Assembly: GCA_949358305.1 (NCBI GenBank)
Contig: OX442315.1
Location: forward strand, 14,782,427-14,846,426
Direction: 5' to 3'
Source of the DNA: Strigamia acuminata
Lineage: Eukaryota > Arthropoda > Chilopoda > Geophilomorpha > Linotaeniidae
DNA length: 64,000 nt
Numbering within the stretch: the stretch's first letter is position 1; each line of letters begins with the position of its first letter. A program made the position numbers and the translations under genes. The notes under the pieces are model-generated. The model had not been told where the DNA came from and made no database searches. It worked only from the letters and a program-made list of their open reading frames with translations. This document shows, in pieces, positions 1-11,433 of this stretch.

Positions 1-50
1 GCAAAAGCTCTTATTTCAAATCTCTCAGCCGCGGCTACTGTTTTCTCGTC
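1..50. repeat. Fragment of the TA-CCGTATTT small TIR element family
   Basis: The run TCTCAGCCGCGGCTACT is shared with the interior of the complete elements at 49741-49960 and 60287-60538. The rest of this stretch is only loosely similar, so it looks like a decayed or truncated copy cut by the window edge. Confidence 0.4.
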
Positions 51-424
51 GTTTTTGCCCGATCACAAACTTGTTGACAATTTGTCTAACTCAAGTCCTA
101 GAAATTCCCATCAGTACGTGATTACTCACAATAAAAATCATCATTTTTTTCCTACATGTTGACCTCATTTTGAAAAAAAAAATCGTATAAATCTTAACAT
201 TTGTGAAGCAAAAACGTGACAAGGGACGGTTTAGCGAAAGACTAGGGAGCTTTGTCAAAACAAGCTTAGAATAAAATCTTGAGTCCAATTGATTTGACAC
301 ACACTTTTTGCTGTAGGATATTAATTGAATCTACATGTACAGTTTTTGCTTTCTCGGGTTTCTTCTTATTATTTCAGATGAATTCCATCGTGTTTATCGA
401 CAGAAAGACCATTGTGCAATAAAG
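51..424. other. Intergenic or intronic, no gene seen
   Basis: AT-rich sequence with poly-T runs and no recognisable coding, RNA or repeat feature. Confidence 0.5.
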
Positions 425-554
425 CTTTGGAAAAATGAGGTCAGATGATACAATTATACAACGGTTGCTTCGTCTATGAGAAAAAGCATTGCAAACTAAC
501 ATTATAGCATTGTTAATTTATAGTTTTCTTATTGTGGGTGGAGACAAACTGCAT
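425..554 (+). repeat. Dispersed repeat R1, copy 1
   Basis: It begins CTTTGGAAAAATGAGGTC and ends near AAACTGCAT. It matches 33381-33521 in the same orientation along its whole length, including GTTTTCTTATTGTGGG. Two copies 33 kb apart with ragged divergence indicate an interspersed repeat. I see no terminal inverted repeats or coding potential, so the class is unknown. Confidence 0.7.
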
Positions 555-1144
555 CGTTTCAGTGAGAGACATGATTTTAGCAACTTCTGCACGGTTTCTG
601 ACACACTTTTGTTGTTTCGTACAAATTTTGCACCGTTTGTCATTAATTAGTAGGATTTGACGCCATGAATTATTCTCTTTGATGCCACACATCGTTTTGA
701 TCCCATGAATTATTCTCTCAGATGCCACACTCAGCTCCAGATTGAGTGTTTTAACTTTATTAACCAGAGGGTGCAAAAACTCATTAAGGAGGTTGGCAGT
801 ACTTGCCATGTAGATAAGCTTGGCAAGGTAACCTTTTCTGGTAAAAACCAGGGTTAGGCTTTGCTGCCCAGCTACTTCATAATTAGTTTGATATTTGGTG
901 GTTTGAATTTTTTTTGTAGGAACTTTTGGTTATGAAAAATTCCGTTTCTTTTCATTACTTGCTTAGAAATAACTTTTTTAATTACTTCAGCAACAGTCTA
1001 ACATAGTAAAATGCGTAGTAAAAATGTTCCTCGTCTGTTTTATGTTCACAGTTTTCTGATTGACCAGCTATTGAAGCTGGAATTTTCTGATAATCTGTAC
1101 GTCTGCTGACCTAGCAATTTACAGATTTTCAAATTTACCAATTT
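555..1144. other. Intergenic, with weak similarity to 4700-4790
   Basis: At about 720-790 the minus strand can be read as LNEFLHPLVNKVKTLNLE. This resembles LNGFLRHLVDKLKTAKLK, read from the minus strand at about 4700-4770. It may be a scrap of a shared transposon-coded protein. The remainder shows nothing I can support. Confidence 0.35.
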
Positions 1145-1630
1145 ACAAAAATTAAGAAAATTGTACCAAAGATGATTCTGGCGTTTTTGGATGTATTGTC
1201 ACACGATTTTACATGTATTTCTCAAGATTTTGACTATTTTAAGTGTTTTCTCATGATTTTGACTATTTTAAGTGTTTTCTCATGATTTTGACTATTTTAA
1301 GTGTTTTCTCATGATTTTGACATTTTTTTAAGGTGTCTTCTCATTATGATGCATTTTGATGCACATCAGAACTGAGAAAATATACAAAAATTGCAGGATT
1401 CTTATGAGAATACACTTAAAAACGTTAAAATCATGAGAAATACATGTAAAATCGTCAAAATATAAGAAATACATGTAAAATCGTCAAAATCATGAGAAAT
1501 ACATGTAAAATCGTCAAAATCATGAGAAATACATGTAAAATCATGAGACATACCAGTACATGTAAAATCATCAGAAAATACATCGAAAAACGCCAGAATC
1601 TCTTTGCTACGATTTTTATAATTTTGGAGA
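1145..1630. mobile_element. Foldback (long inverted repeat) element with internal tandem repeats
   Basis: The left arm contains GATTCTGGCGTTTTTGGATG and the right arm contains the complement of nearly the same string (CGAAAAACGCCAGAATC). The left arm carries about four 29-bp units containing CTCATGATTTTGACTATTTT. The right arm carries about five units built on ATGAGAAATACATGTAAAATC, which is the same theme in inverse orientation. The centre lies near 1345-1375. No transposase is present, so this is a non-autonomous foldback or MITE-like structure. Outer ends are approximate. Confidence 0.7.
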
Positions 1631-3335
1631 ATTGTGTTTAGAGTTTCTTAGATTTTTCTCGTTGTAACGAACTAATTCGTTTATAACGAAATCCTCTTGG
1701 TTAAAAACTCTTGCTATTACAAACTATTTTTGTTCCCCTGACCTGTTAGTAACGGCGAGGATCAACCTGTACATTGCAAACTATATTTTTGAACAATATG
1801 GATAGTCACATCACCATCAAGCCCACTAAATCAAACGAAACAACCCCAAACAATCTCCCAAATGCAAAAAAACACCACTCATGTGCCCACACAGCATGAA
1901 ATGCTCTATGTGGAATGATCAACTAAGCTGTATGATTAGCGTTTGTTCTGTTCGTGCTTGTGGGTTGATCGGTCTGCCTTCGTCTGGCTTACTTGGCGTT
2001 CTCCCCAGCTTTGCTGTTTTGGTGATTATTGATGAGCCACAAAATCATCTAAACCTAATAACGACTCTATGACAACATCTAAATTCCACAGAGCAGTCCT
2101 ACAAAATGCAATACATCTGGTCACACTGAATTCTACTGTGATCTGTCTTTGGATTTCTATTCAGACACCCAAAGAAGAAAATGTTGACATGGGCACAAGA
2201 CCATACAGCAGAGCTTTTATTCAAGTCTCAACACCTGACACTCAGCAGTCATATGGTTTTGCCTCATCCTATTGACTTTTCCCTTTTCTCCACTTTTCTG
2301 TTTTGTATTCTGTTTGAAAACCCAAAACCTTTTGGTATAATTTTTTTTTAGAAAGCATAAAGAAGGGAAAGATGGGAATAGTAAAGGGAAGCAGCAAGTG
2401 TTGTTATATCACAAACTTGCAGTTCATGTAATCCAATAAGATTTTTCTGCTTGCTTGGTACTTGGCAAAACTTGGTTTTAAAAATTCAGTTGAACATTTC
2501 ACAATATTGCCCAAAAAAATAAATTAGAAAATTTTATTAACCACGAGCCAACACTTGCAAAATATCATCATACATCATCAACTTCACTCTAAAATGCAGC
2601 ATTCTCCTGGGACAGGAATTTGACCGAAGAATAACCTTTCGCCGTAGCCTTCCATCTTATTTTGTACTAGGAAAGATGATTTAATTTCCAATATCATCTT
2701 TATTCTTTATTCAGTGAAGAACAACCTATTACAGTTCTTCTGCTGTGCAATCCATTGTGGGTTGAGTCTACTACAAGTGCAGTTGAGAGAAAATTGCTGT
2801 GAAAATATCAGAATGAGTATTATATGCTCCATTTTCCCGACCACTGATGCAGAAAGATATACATATGTAAATAAACTTTAGGTTTGTGGAACTATGAAGT
2901 ATTACACATTTTCTTTGTCTGCTCAATTTGATGGTGTGGTATATCACATTTCTTTTGATAAAAAATGGTAACGTGTATACAGAATAACCAGACGTCCTGG
3001 TTTTACCAGGACGGTTCCGCTTCATTAAGAAAAAAAAACAGTTAACTTAAGGTGACTAAGATAAGTTGGATAAATTTAATAAAATAAATAAAGAAATAAA
3101 TAAATAGTACTAATTTGATGGTGCTCTATAACTTTGTAATTGGAAATTTTGCTCTATCTCGACCAGCTAACGAGTTAGCGAATGAAAAGTGCATTGTTGC
3201 ATGTCTGGACTGAAATTTGATTCCACCATTGGATTCGTCATCCCTACTTTGCTATAGGCTAGTCTGCTTGATTTTTGAAAAAAGCATATACTTATTCTGG
3301 AAATTGACTGGGGCGTCTTAAACGAAACACCCTGT
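1631..3335. other. Intergenic; possible pogo-like fragment at 1655-1700
   Basis: CGTTGTAACGAACTAATTCG with TTATAACGAA near 1660-1690 resembles the ends of the pogo-like elements at 11.2 and 29.0 kb. Open frames between 1881 and 2275 resemble nothing I know. No other feature is supported. Confidence 0.4.
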
Positions 3336-3356
3336 ATATCAACTGTTACAACTACT
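3336..3356 (-). repeat. Isolated terminus of the CAGGGTGT TIR family
   Basis: GAAACACCCTGTATAT preceded by GACTGGGGCGTC resembles the right end of the element at 3381-4143 (GACTGGCTTCG then GGGACACCCTGTATAT). It lies just outside that element, so it is probably the end of a second, broken or nested copy. Confidence 0.45.
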
Positions 3357-3380
3357 GTTTAATGTTTATTTCTTGTCAGA

Positions 3381-4143
3381 ATATACAGGGTGTCCCAAAT
3401 GAACGAAGCCAGTCAAATAACGAAAAGACCATTTGAGTGAGATGAATGAAACGAATATAGTACTAGTAAACTAAATGAGGGCATTTCAAAAATGTGAAAA
3501 AATTTTTGACCTCTGACCTTTTCTTCATGGTTATTCCAACTCTAACTTTTAAATTAAGACTGCTAGAGCAGAATTCTCAATTGAAAAAAGAAAGAGCACC
3601 TTCTGTTTAGTAGAAAACTCCTCATCAAATTTACTCTGACACAATAACAGATAAAATTACGAAAAAAATAAATCGTGAAAAAGTCTTAATCTTGGTTTTC
3701 GTTTTTGTATTTTTTGACTTTTTGATAATTTTATTTGTTAAATATCATTTAAAATACCAGTTAAATTAATAACAATTCATGACTGCATAGTAATTTGCAG
3801 TAGTACTTAGAATGTCAGCAAAATAAAGCACTTTTCTTGGAATGTTTTGACTTTTTCAGATTTATTTTTTTTGTAATTTTATCTGTTATTGTGTCAGAAT
3901 AAATTTGATTTTCTACTAAACAGAAGGTGCTCTTTCTTTTTTCAATTGAGAATTTTGCTCTACCAGTCTTAGTTTAAAAGTTAGAGTTGGAATGACCATG
4001 AAGAAAAGGTCAAAGGTCAAATGTTTTCACATTTTTGAAATGCCTTCACTTAGTTTACTAGTACTACATTCGTTTCATTTATCTCATTCAAATGATCTTT
4101 TCGTTATTTGACTGGCTTCGTTCATTTGGGACACCCTGTATAT
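3381..4143. mobile_element. Non-autonomous DNA element with ~300-bp inverted repeats (CAGGGTGTCCC ends)
   Basis: The left end ATATACAGGGTGTCCC is mirrored exactly by GGGACACCCTGTATAT on the right. The inverted similarity continues inward for roughly 300 bp with scattered mismatches. For example AACGAAGCCAGTCAAATAAC is mirrored by GTTATTTGACTGGCTTCGTT, and CAGAAGGTGCTCTTTC also occurs in both arms. TA-flanked ends fit a Tc1/mariner-like insertion, but no transposase or remnant is present. The central ~150 bp is AT-rich. Confidence 0.8.
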
Positions 4144-4699
4144 GCATATATATGTCATACAATGAATAATAAGGGGGCAAAGGAATTCCATCTGCTGTTG
4201 TGCAATTGAAAATTTAGGGCTGTTGAAAGATTTATCCTGAAAGATTGTACAAGCATGAGAAAAAGCATATGGAAAATGCAATTGACTTCCAAAACACTGC
4301 CAGATGAGTATCCTATCCTAAGGAAATTACGTTTCAGACAGCATTATCTTTAGGATTTGATTTAGCCTGCATTTTCCAGTACATAAGGAAGAGATTGGTC
4401 ATGGTGGTCCTTGATTGCAACCAACATGAAGCCATTATCATCTACACGAGTTTACATTATGAATTACCACAATTCAAGCCTCTTTACAAAGTTTGTAGCA
4501 GAATAGCTTGAAAAAATACTGACAAATTCAAGTTGAAAAGAAGCCATGCAGAGAAACTAATTCAAATCCATTCAGCAAACATTCAGCTTACTCTCACAAA
4601 AAAATTCATAAACTTTGCAAAGAAATACGAGCAACATTTATAAATTTGAAAAATATATATACAGACTGTATGTACAGTCGTAGACGAAAAACCGTCCCT
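4144..4699. other. Intergenic, nothing seen
   Basis: AT-rich with short spurious frames. No repeat partner or motif was recognised. Confidence 0.45.
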
Positions 4700-4857
4700 T
4701 CAGTTTAGCTGTTTTAAGTTTATCTACCAGGTGGCGTAAAAATCCATTGAGATTCAATGACATCAATCTTGACTCGGTCTCTCGTCTTGCCCTAACAACA
4801 GCATTAAAAGATAGACCGGGCAAATAATGATACATAAACTTAAAAAAACAGCTAAAC
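4700..4857. repeat. Imperfect inverted repeat around a coding-like scrap
   Basis: CAGTTTAGCTGTTTTAAGTT at the left is mirrored by AACTTAAAAAAACAGCTAAA at the right with a few extra A residues, leaving a loop of about 110 bp. The left arm overlaps the stretch whose minus-strand reading resembles the one at 720-790. It is probably a small decayed foldback element. Confidence 0.5.
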
Positions 4858-5539
4858 TGAAAAGAAGTTGTTCGATTATGCAAACAAATCGGTTTTATGA
4901 ACACCTACGACTCCCAATTAGTAAACATTTCAGTTTTACAAATTCCCAATCAGCCATTTCTGCGCAATTCACACACCCACAGACTCTTATTATTGAATTC
5001 TGTTCTAAACATAAATGGGCACTTCATTTGGTATGTCAATCAACATGCCACAGCCTTTCATGGAATTCACCTCCTTTTATTAAATCCATACATCTTACAA
5101 GAGGTATATATAGACTGAGAGTCAATCCTTTGAACACAATGGCAGCAGTGCCAACCTTTTTCTCATTGATCAAGTGAAAATTCTTAAGACTTCCATCCAA
5201 ACTTTGCGGCTTGCAGGGCTTAAAAGAAATTATCACTGCTTCAAAATACCTAGTGCTAAGAACCTTTCTGTAAAAAGCAATTTCACAGCTTGCCGCCACA
5301 TGATGGCCTCTACCTCAAAGATCTTGCCGACTTTTTATTTTTTATTTTTTTTAAAAAAGGTGAATACATCTGTCCTCAAGCTAAAGTGCCAAAATAAATG
5401 TCTCGGTTCCTAAAGAGTATACCCATATATAACTTTTCACTTATTGCATTCCAAAATGTAATTAAAGGTCAAGTGCACTGAGTGGGATATTTACATTTTC
5501 TGAAATTGTTATTTGTACATTAAATAATGTAACCATTTT
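4858..5539. other. Intergenic, unrecognised open frames
   Basis: An 87-codon minus-strand frame (5036-5299) and overlapping plus-strand frames occur here. None has a recognisable domain, splice context or repeat partner, so no gene is called. Confidence 0.4.
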
Positions 5540-5722
5540 GAAAATGCATTTGTATTTAACAAATAATATTGGAATGCATTTTTTAATATATTTTACAAAA
5601 TTTATTATTATTTAGAAACCAATAGCATGCAAAAATGTAGGCTATTACAAAATGCATTCTTGTGAAACCCATTGCATTTCAAAATACATTGCAATGTAAT
5701 TTCAATGTATTTTTTAACCTTA
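5540..5722 (+). repeat. Dispersed repeat R2 (ATGCATT family), copy 1
   Basis: The stretch contains CCCATTGCATTTCAAAATAC, then TTGCAATGTAATTTCAATGT and ATTTTTT. The same series occurs at 60540-60663 (plus) and 56882-57000 (minus), with a partial copy at 32725-32838. It may be a SINE-like or non-autonomous element. No TIRs are clear. Confidence 0.6.
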
Positions 5723-7804
5723 TGGGTATGCTGATGAATAAAACTTCACGTATGTTCATATTGGTTCAGCAAATACTTAAAGTTTACTTAATTGTACTCG
5801 TTTGGAGGTACTCATTCCTCGGATCGATGTTTGCTACAAGTGTATAAACAACTTAAAATGTTGTTAAAAAATTCAAAACATAAATTCGTTTACGAGTTTT
5901 TTTAGAATTCCTAAAATGGATCACAAAAAAATGTTCTGAAGTTGTAACAGTCTCAAGAGTCTTCCATGTCAAAAGTAAAGCGAAGCCGATGACATGATTT
6001 GAGTCAAACTAAAAAGAATGTAAATCCAATTTTAATAAGTGAAAAGAGGATAAGATAAAAACCTTGCAACATTTTAATAATTCATAAAAAGCAGAAAGAT
6101 TACCTTGGATTCGTCCCAAAATAAAGAAATATATAGAAATAAGCTTGGTGTACACAGCTCTATCCCTTTAGTTGCAACATTGTTGACTATTGGATAGAAT
6201 GTTCTTCGGAAGTAGTAGTAGGTTTAAATACCGTGTGCCCTCACAATTTCTAAAACTCTAAATTCCTATGAAAATTGTTTGAGTGTATTTATATTTGTAG
6301 TAAATCAAGTTTCTTGGTCAAACGGCCCTTAGCTTTCATGGCGGAAGCAATGGTTGCTTGAGCCTTAACAAAATACGCGATTAAGAAATAAAAAATCTTA
6401 CAAAATTAGCAAAAGAAAAAAAATTAGAATTTTTGAGAACGTTTGCAAAAACACGTGCTGACCTGTGATCACACTGATCAGTAAAAATTGGACTGGTTAG
6501 CCAGGAACCGGATGCCCATATTAGAGGCGCCCCCTGGCGGAACTTTCTTTAAAGTACTAAATTAATATAAATAACCTAGACAAGCCATAAGTAATATCAT
6601 TTATTTGTTGATGTTATACAATTGCCTATGATCATCGTTTGATCATGTGCTGCCACAAACTATTGTGTGGAAGCCATTTTGAATTTGGTTGTAAAAACCA
6701 AAACCAATCATAAACCACTCCAAAAGCCGTTCAAGCTGTGGTTCGTGTTTTTGCAGTTTTTGATAACGGCTTTTCGGCAATTTTATTTGTGTACATTCTT
6801 TTTATAGAAACACTAAAAACAGCAAAACAATAAACTTTGAATGCATCTACTAAGTGTTTACTAACACTGCCTGCGTCTACTATATCAAGTCTCGATACAA
6901 AATAAAGGCTGTTGTTACTTTAATTTCTTTACTATAAGTAATAGATATATTAATCATCCTTGTTGACTCGAATTACACAATTTCGCTGTTGTGCTGTAGT
7001 CTTGTTTTGTGTACACAATTTAATCTGTTGATAAACTAAATATAAAAAAAAAACAGGAAACGAAGAGAAAAAAGTCTTAGAATTAGAAGATTGATAGACT
7101 AAATTTGTTTTAGCCTTTTGAAAGAGATAATGATACACCCTGAGAAAGAAACAATAACAATTACAAAAAGAAAAGAAGAGTCAGTTATTAAAAAAGAAAA
7201 GAAATAATTAGTCTGAGAGATATTAAATTATATTTTCATTTCATCTAATCATCAGTGATGAAAAAAGTAGAAGAGAAACTTATCAACACTTAGCAAAAAA
7301 TTCAAGACCTTCACTTCATAAAGATGACAGAATAGAACAAGCTGAAAGAAGAATTCAAATAGGATTAACACCGCATGAAGGGGAATTCAAAATTCTAATT
7401 AATGCAATAAGTGAAACAAAAGAAGGCATTTAGAAGTGTTTTGTATTTTTCAATTCTGCATTTAAACCACTTAAAGTAATCAAACTGAATTAAACTTTTA
7501 TTCCCTCTAAAGTAAATCCCAATCACTTCACAAAACAGGAACAGTCGCTGAAGTTTTCAAGCGCGACAAAAAAATGTCTACCATAATTTTTAGTGTAAAA
7601 ATAAGGGAAAATAGTGTACAAATAAATGAAACCCATTCAAAATACTTACGTTCTTCAAAACAATATAAAAGTAATCCAAACCCTTCAAAATTTAAAAAAA
7701 AAACTCTTAATTACATAAGAAATCAAAAATAAAAATGAACCACCAAGATACACCGCAGTAACATTGGCAAATCTAATAGCAGTAGATTAATTAATTAATT
7801 AATT
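5723..7804. other. Intergenic, with one copy of dispersed repeat R3
   Basis: 6674-6722 (CCATTTTGAATTTGGTTGTA, then AAAACCAAAACCA and CATAAACCACT) matches 50362-50408. The rest is AT-rich with homopolymer runs. An ATTAATTAATTAATTAATTA run ends at about 7804. No gene seen. Confidence 0.45.
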
Positions 7805-7890
7805 ACAGTGAACTCCCTTTAAACCAGGCATACCGACAACCCTTTTAATGTCCGGTAGTACTAAAAACTCCCTCTAGACCGAGCACTTAA
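7805..7890. repeat. Possible pogo/Tigger-like terminal fragment
   Basis: ACAGTGAACTCCCTTTAAAC followed by CAGGCATACCG and later ACTCCCTCTAGACCGAGCAC has the CAGTGNACTCCC...ACCG style of pogo/Tigger ends. Only one end is visible and no transposase is present. Confidence 0.3.
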
Positions 7891-9129
7891 CTCTGAATGA
7901 CAAATTCAATATGCCTAACATTTTATTGTGTTCCATAGGCCTTTCGATCCTCTCGGGTCATCTTCAGTGGTGCAATTCTTGATCAAGAAGTTTCAGTTAA
8001 TGGCCAACACAATTCCAACAATTCAAAGCGCTTAAAAAATTTATTTTCTTTTTCGATCGGTCAAGAAGAAAGTGAAACCTAAATAGGAAGGGAAAAGCAA
8101 ACAGTGAAGAAAAATAAACCATTGCAAATAATCTTACTTTTATTGTCCTTGTCCAATATATTTGTTAAAAGATTAACCCAAAAGACATATTAAAGACCGC
8201 CAAAAGCCTAGCATTAAATCTTTGACAGAGTAAAACCCATTACCTTCACTTGAGCACATTTCTCTCAGTTTTAAGTCTAATCATCCATATTTCCTTAAAA
8301 CATCAATACATACTTTCATTAATTTATTTTTATTTTTTTAAACTTTTTGTTATTGCTAAAAGTGAAATAAAAAATTCTAGGCTTTTAAGATGAATATTAC
8401 CAATAAAATCATAAAATTTTCAATGAACTTTGAATATTAAGTGGCTTTCAAGCCACAAAAAGTCAAACCAAAGCAGAGACATTAAATATTCAATCTCAAA
8501 ATGAATCTGCTAAAAGCATTACTGTAGATATGTTTTTAAAAGAGGATATTATGCTTCATTTTATTATAGTCTTATATATAAAAAGATTTACTGCTTTTTG
8601 CTACTTAAATAATTACAGAGCAAGCAAACAAGTGTGAATAAAAATAACTAGTTCTGTCTCATGGAATATTTTGAGCTCTAAATTCAATTCAGGGTCTTGT
8701 GTCTTGAAGGAACTTTACTCTGTAATATATTTAATAGATGGAAATCTTGTTGATTTTCGCCCCAAAGTGCAAATCCATATTAAAATAATTTCCTTATTGC
8801 AGATCCATTCAACCATTTTGAAATCAATAGCAAATATGGAATAAAGTGGAATAAAAATCACATTTAGAAGGGTAATGCCCAAATGAAGTGGAAGTGCCAA
8901 AACCTATCAGAGCACAAATCTACTGAAGAACTCAAATTCACAATCACTAATCCTAAAATTTCTAAGTAATTTATCTCAGGGTAAATCCCATTTTCTTTTC
9001 AAGTGTTTGCAAATGCTATCAACAGATGCCAGAGTTTCTTTCAAGTAGTTAAGTTGTTTTACTTTCTGCTTCACTGGTCGCCATTGTGGAGCCAATCATT
9101 ATCCATTTTTAAATGCCTTGCCACATACT
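7891..9129. other. Intergenic, nothing seen
   Basis: AT-rich, no supported feature. Confidence 0.45.
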
Positions 9130-9360
9130 GTATTAACCCGCTTTAAGCCGCATGCCGGTATAGTGCAAGTTTTACCAGCATGCCGATAAACCCTAAAGCC
9201 TAAACAAGCATAGAAAGCATTTTTAGATGTCCAAAATGTAGTAAATTGGCCTAAATTTCTATAAATTTACCCAGATTTTAGTAATAATCTTCAGAAAATG
9301 AAGAAAACTCAAATTACAAAAACCCGGTCCAACGACATGCGGCTTAAAGCGGGGTAATAC
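9130..9360. mobile_element. Small TIR element (MITE), 231 bp
   Basis: The left terminus GTATTAACCCGCTTTAAGCC (continuing GCATG) is the reverse complement of the right terminus (CATGC, then GGCTTAAAGCGGGGTAATAC), with one mismatch in 25 bp. The interior is AT-rich and noncoding. The length and TIRs fit a MITE. I cannot assign a superfamily, and no target duplication is obvious. Confidence 0.75.
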
Positions 9361-10267
9361 AATATTGAAAAAAAAAATGGACATTTTGTTTGTAATACCC
9401 TATATTTTTTGCTATATAGTCTATGCTTCATTATCCTCAGATTTCTCACATGTCTGAACGTAATCAATAATAAGAGAATCTTCACTTAAGAGAGTGCCAG
9501 CAATAATCTTGGTGAGCCACAAAAATGACTGAAGCAAATAAAACTAGCTTCTTTATTGGATTAGTATAAGTTAATATAAGTTGACCCAATCAGGATTACA
9601 GATTAAAAGACAGTGTTTAGTTTCACCTAGAAATAGAAATCCTCCTGCTCACCTAAATGTGTGCATTGAAGTAGCAGTGGCTTTTAATCGGCTTTCAATC
9701 GCTGGGTTTAAAAGCCGATTGAAAGCAGCTTCGCAGTTGTTGTTGTTCATGCTAAAAGCCCCAAGAAAATTTTGCACGCCGGATTTTTGTCGACAGTTTA
9801 GAATAGAAAGTCAGTAGTGACTTTTTACCTTCACACTGCCGGAAGGAGTCAGTGTTGAAATGCAATCACACGGTGTAAAACCATTGGACAACTGATTTCT
9901 TTATTGCCACAAAGAAGTCACCGTAAAGCTTCGAATTACGGCCGGGTCCACACAGAAAGTAGAATACTCAAAAATGAAACACTGCAATTTTTAATTTATT
10001 ACTGAATGTTTTCATTGACAATTTTTAATTTGCTCAGTCTGTTCACCTTAAAGTAAACACACTGTATAAGTTACTCATCCCAAGTTCCATCCTGTGTTCA
10101 GTCATCCACTATCTCACATGCCTTCTGATGACCTTCCCCGTGGAAATGGAGGAAATGGATATAACCACATGGCAACCAGCCATCCCCAAAGTCCATTCCC
10201 AAATTATATGCATTGCAGAGGCAATACAGCATTACCATATCACCTAGTCAGAATCATCCCAAGATAC
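9361..10267. other. Intergenic; one hairpin
   Basis: CTTTCAATCG at about 9693 pairs with CGATTGAAAG at about 9715 to form a short hairpin. No gene is supported. Sequence 10094-10267 precedes the copia remnant but does not itself read as copia protein. Confidence 0.4.
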
Positions 10268-10450
10268 ACAAAACCAAACTACAAAAGTTGCACAAGGAAG
10301 GGAGCAAAGAAGGGATCGACTATCAAGAAACTTACGCACCAGTTGTTCGACATAACCATTCAAACTCTTCTTGCGTGCGCTGCCAATTACAAAATGGATG
10401 TACAGCAGATGGATGTGACTGCACCATGTCGTATTTTCCTCGAATTAGAA
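10268..10450 (+). pseudogene. Ty1/copia pol remnant: reverse transcriptase fragment
   Basis: One frame reads KEGIDYQETYAPVVRHN. After a frameshift near 10345 the reading continues in the neighbouring frame as QTLLACAANYKMDVQQMDVT. In copia-type reverse transcriptases the string ...KEGIDYxETYAPVV..., then ...LLAxAA..., then QMDVxTAFLNG lies at the start of the RT domain, and order and spacing match here. The part equivalent to AFLNG is already decayed and nothing upstream or downstream is readable. This is an old fragment with no LTRs, catalytic YVDD block or open frame. A second copia piece from the other end of pol lies at 55443-55725, but nothing links the two. Confidence 0.85.
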
Positions 10451-11223
10451 GTGAGTGCTTCAATTGTTACAAACAAATTAGGCTGCATTTTAGAGGCTGT
10501 TTCCCAACAAAGGCTATTTTTAACTGTTTTCATTCAAATAAAATACTGATTTGCACTAAAATTGCATTGTTAAAGACGTATTTAAACCTGTGCATCCCTA
10601 ACTCTATTCAAGAGTGTTACAAAATTAAAGTCGGGCAATTTTATTTTAGAATTTAATTTTCATAAGACATTTTTTTTATCTCGCTTCACAAGAAAACATA
10701 GCTTGTGAACAAATTCTTGTATATATTGTTATAGAATTTGTTGTGTTCTTTTGTTTTAAACTTATTTATATGTGCAAAATATGAATACCCATGTCCCATT
10801 AGAATTATTTATTGTGTTTATAATTTTGCAACGGATTATAAGTTAAAATTTTGACTCTTTCTTGTGTTATATACTGTAAGACTAGTTGTAAGCTCATCAA
10901 TAATGACGGAAAATCACCATTACACTGCTTCTGCGCCACCCTGTGTCAGCAAAAACAGGCTTTATGTATTTATAAACATGGTGAACTTTGTTTGAATTAA
11001 ATTAAACTATTGTCAGTACTTTTCAAATTAAAATTCTCAATATCATTAATTTAAAAAATAATATTTTCTGGTACATTGCATATGTCTGGCTTCTTGCTAT
11101 TGTCAATGGCATTAATAATGTTCAACTTGTCCTAAATCGAAATTGCCTTTCCTTTGGCAGCCATATTAAAACAAAAATTTTTTCATTTTCCGTTGTTTTC
11201 TAAATATGGGTATAAGTTGTGAT
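10451..11223. other. Intergenic, nothing seen
   Basis: AT-rich, no supported feature. Confidence 0.45.
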
Positions 11224-11433
11224 CAGTTTTGAATATTCGTTATAACAAGGGCTTGTGGGTACTACAGTGTTCATAAAAACTTGTTTGTTATAACAAATAG
11301 CTCGTTATATTGAAATTCGTTATATCGAAAATATTTAACATGGGGTTCTATGGCTCGTCAACCAAGTCATTTTTAACAATTCGTTACATCGATAATTCGT
11401 TATATCGCGATTCGTTATAAAAAGTTTCGACTT
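11224..11433. mobile_element. Pogo/Tigger-like non-autonomous element, copy 1
   Basis: The ends are built of inverted TATAACGAA words: TTCGTTATAACAAGGGC at the left, and TTCGTTATATCGCGATTCG then TTATAAAAAGTTTCGACTT at the right. The core AACATGGGGTTCTATGGC is shared with the element at 28991-29153, which has better preserved CAGTCGA ends. Family knowledge: CAGT-started TIRs containing TATAACGA and TA target sites are typical of pogo-class elements. No transposase remains. Confidence 0.65.

Noticed and set aside
1226-1570. CRISPR-like array of spaced repeats
   Set aside because: Eukaryotic context; units are contiguous tandem repeats in mirrored arms, without unique spacers or cas genes.
5036-5299. 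87-codon minus-strand frame as an exon
   Set aside because: No recognisable domain, conflicting overlapping frames and no clear splice sites.
10094-10549. Intact 151-codon gene
   Set aside because: The frame only borders a frameshifted copia RT remnant; the flanking parts match nothing.
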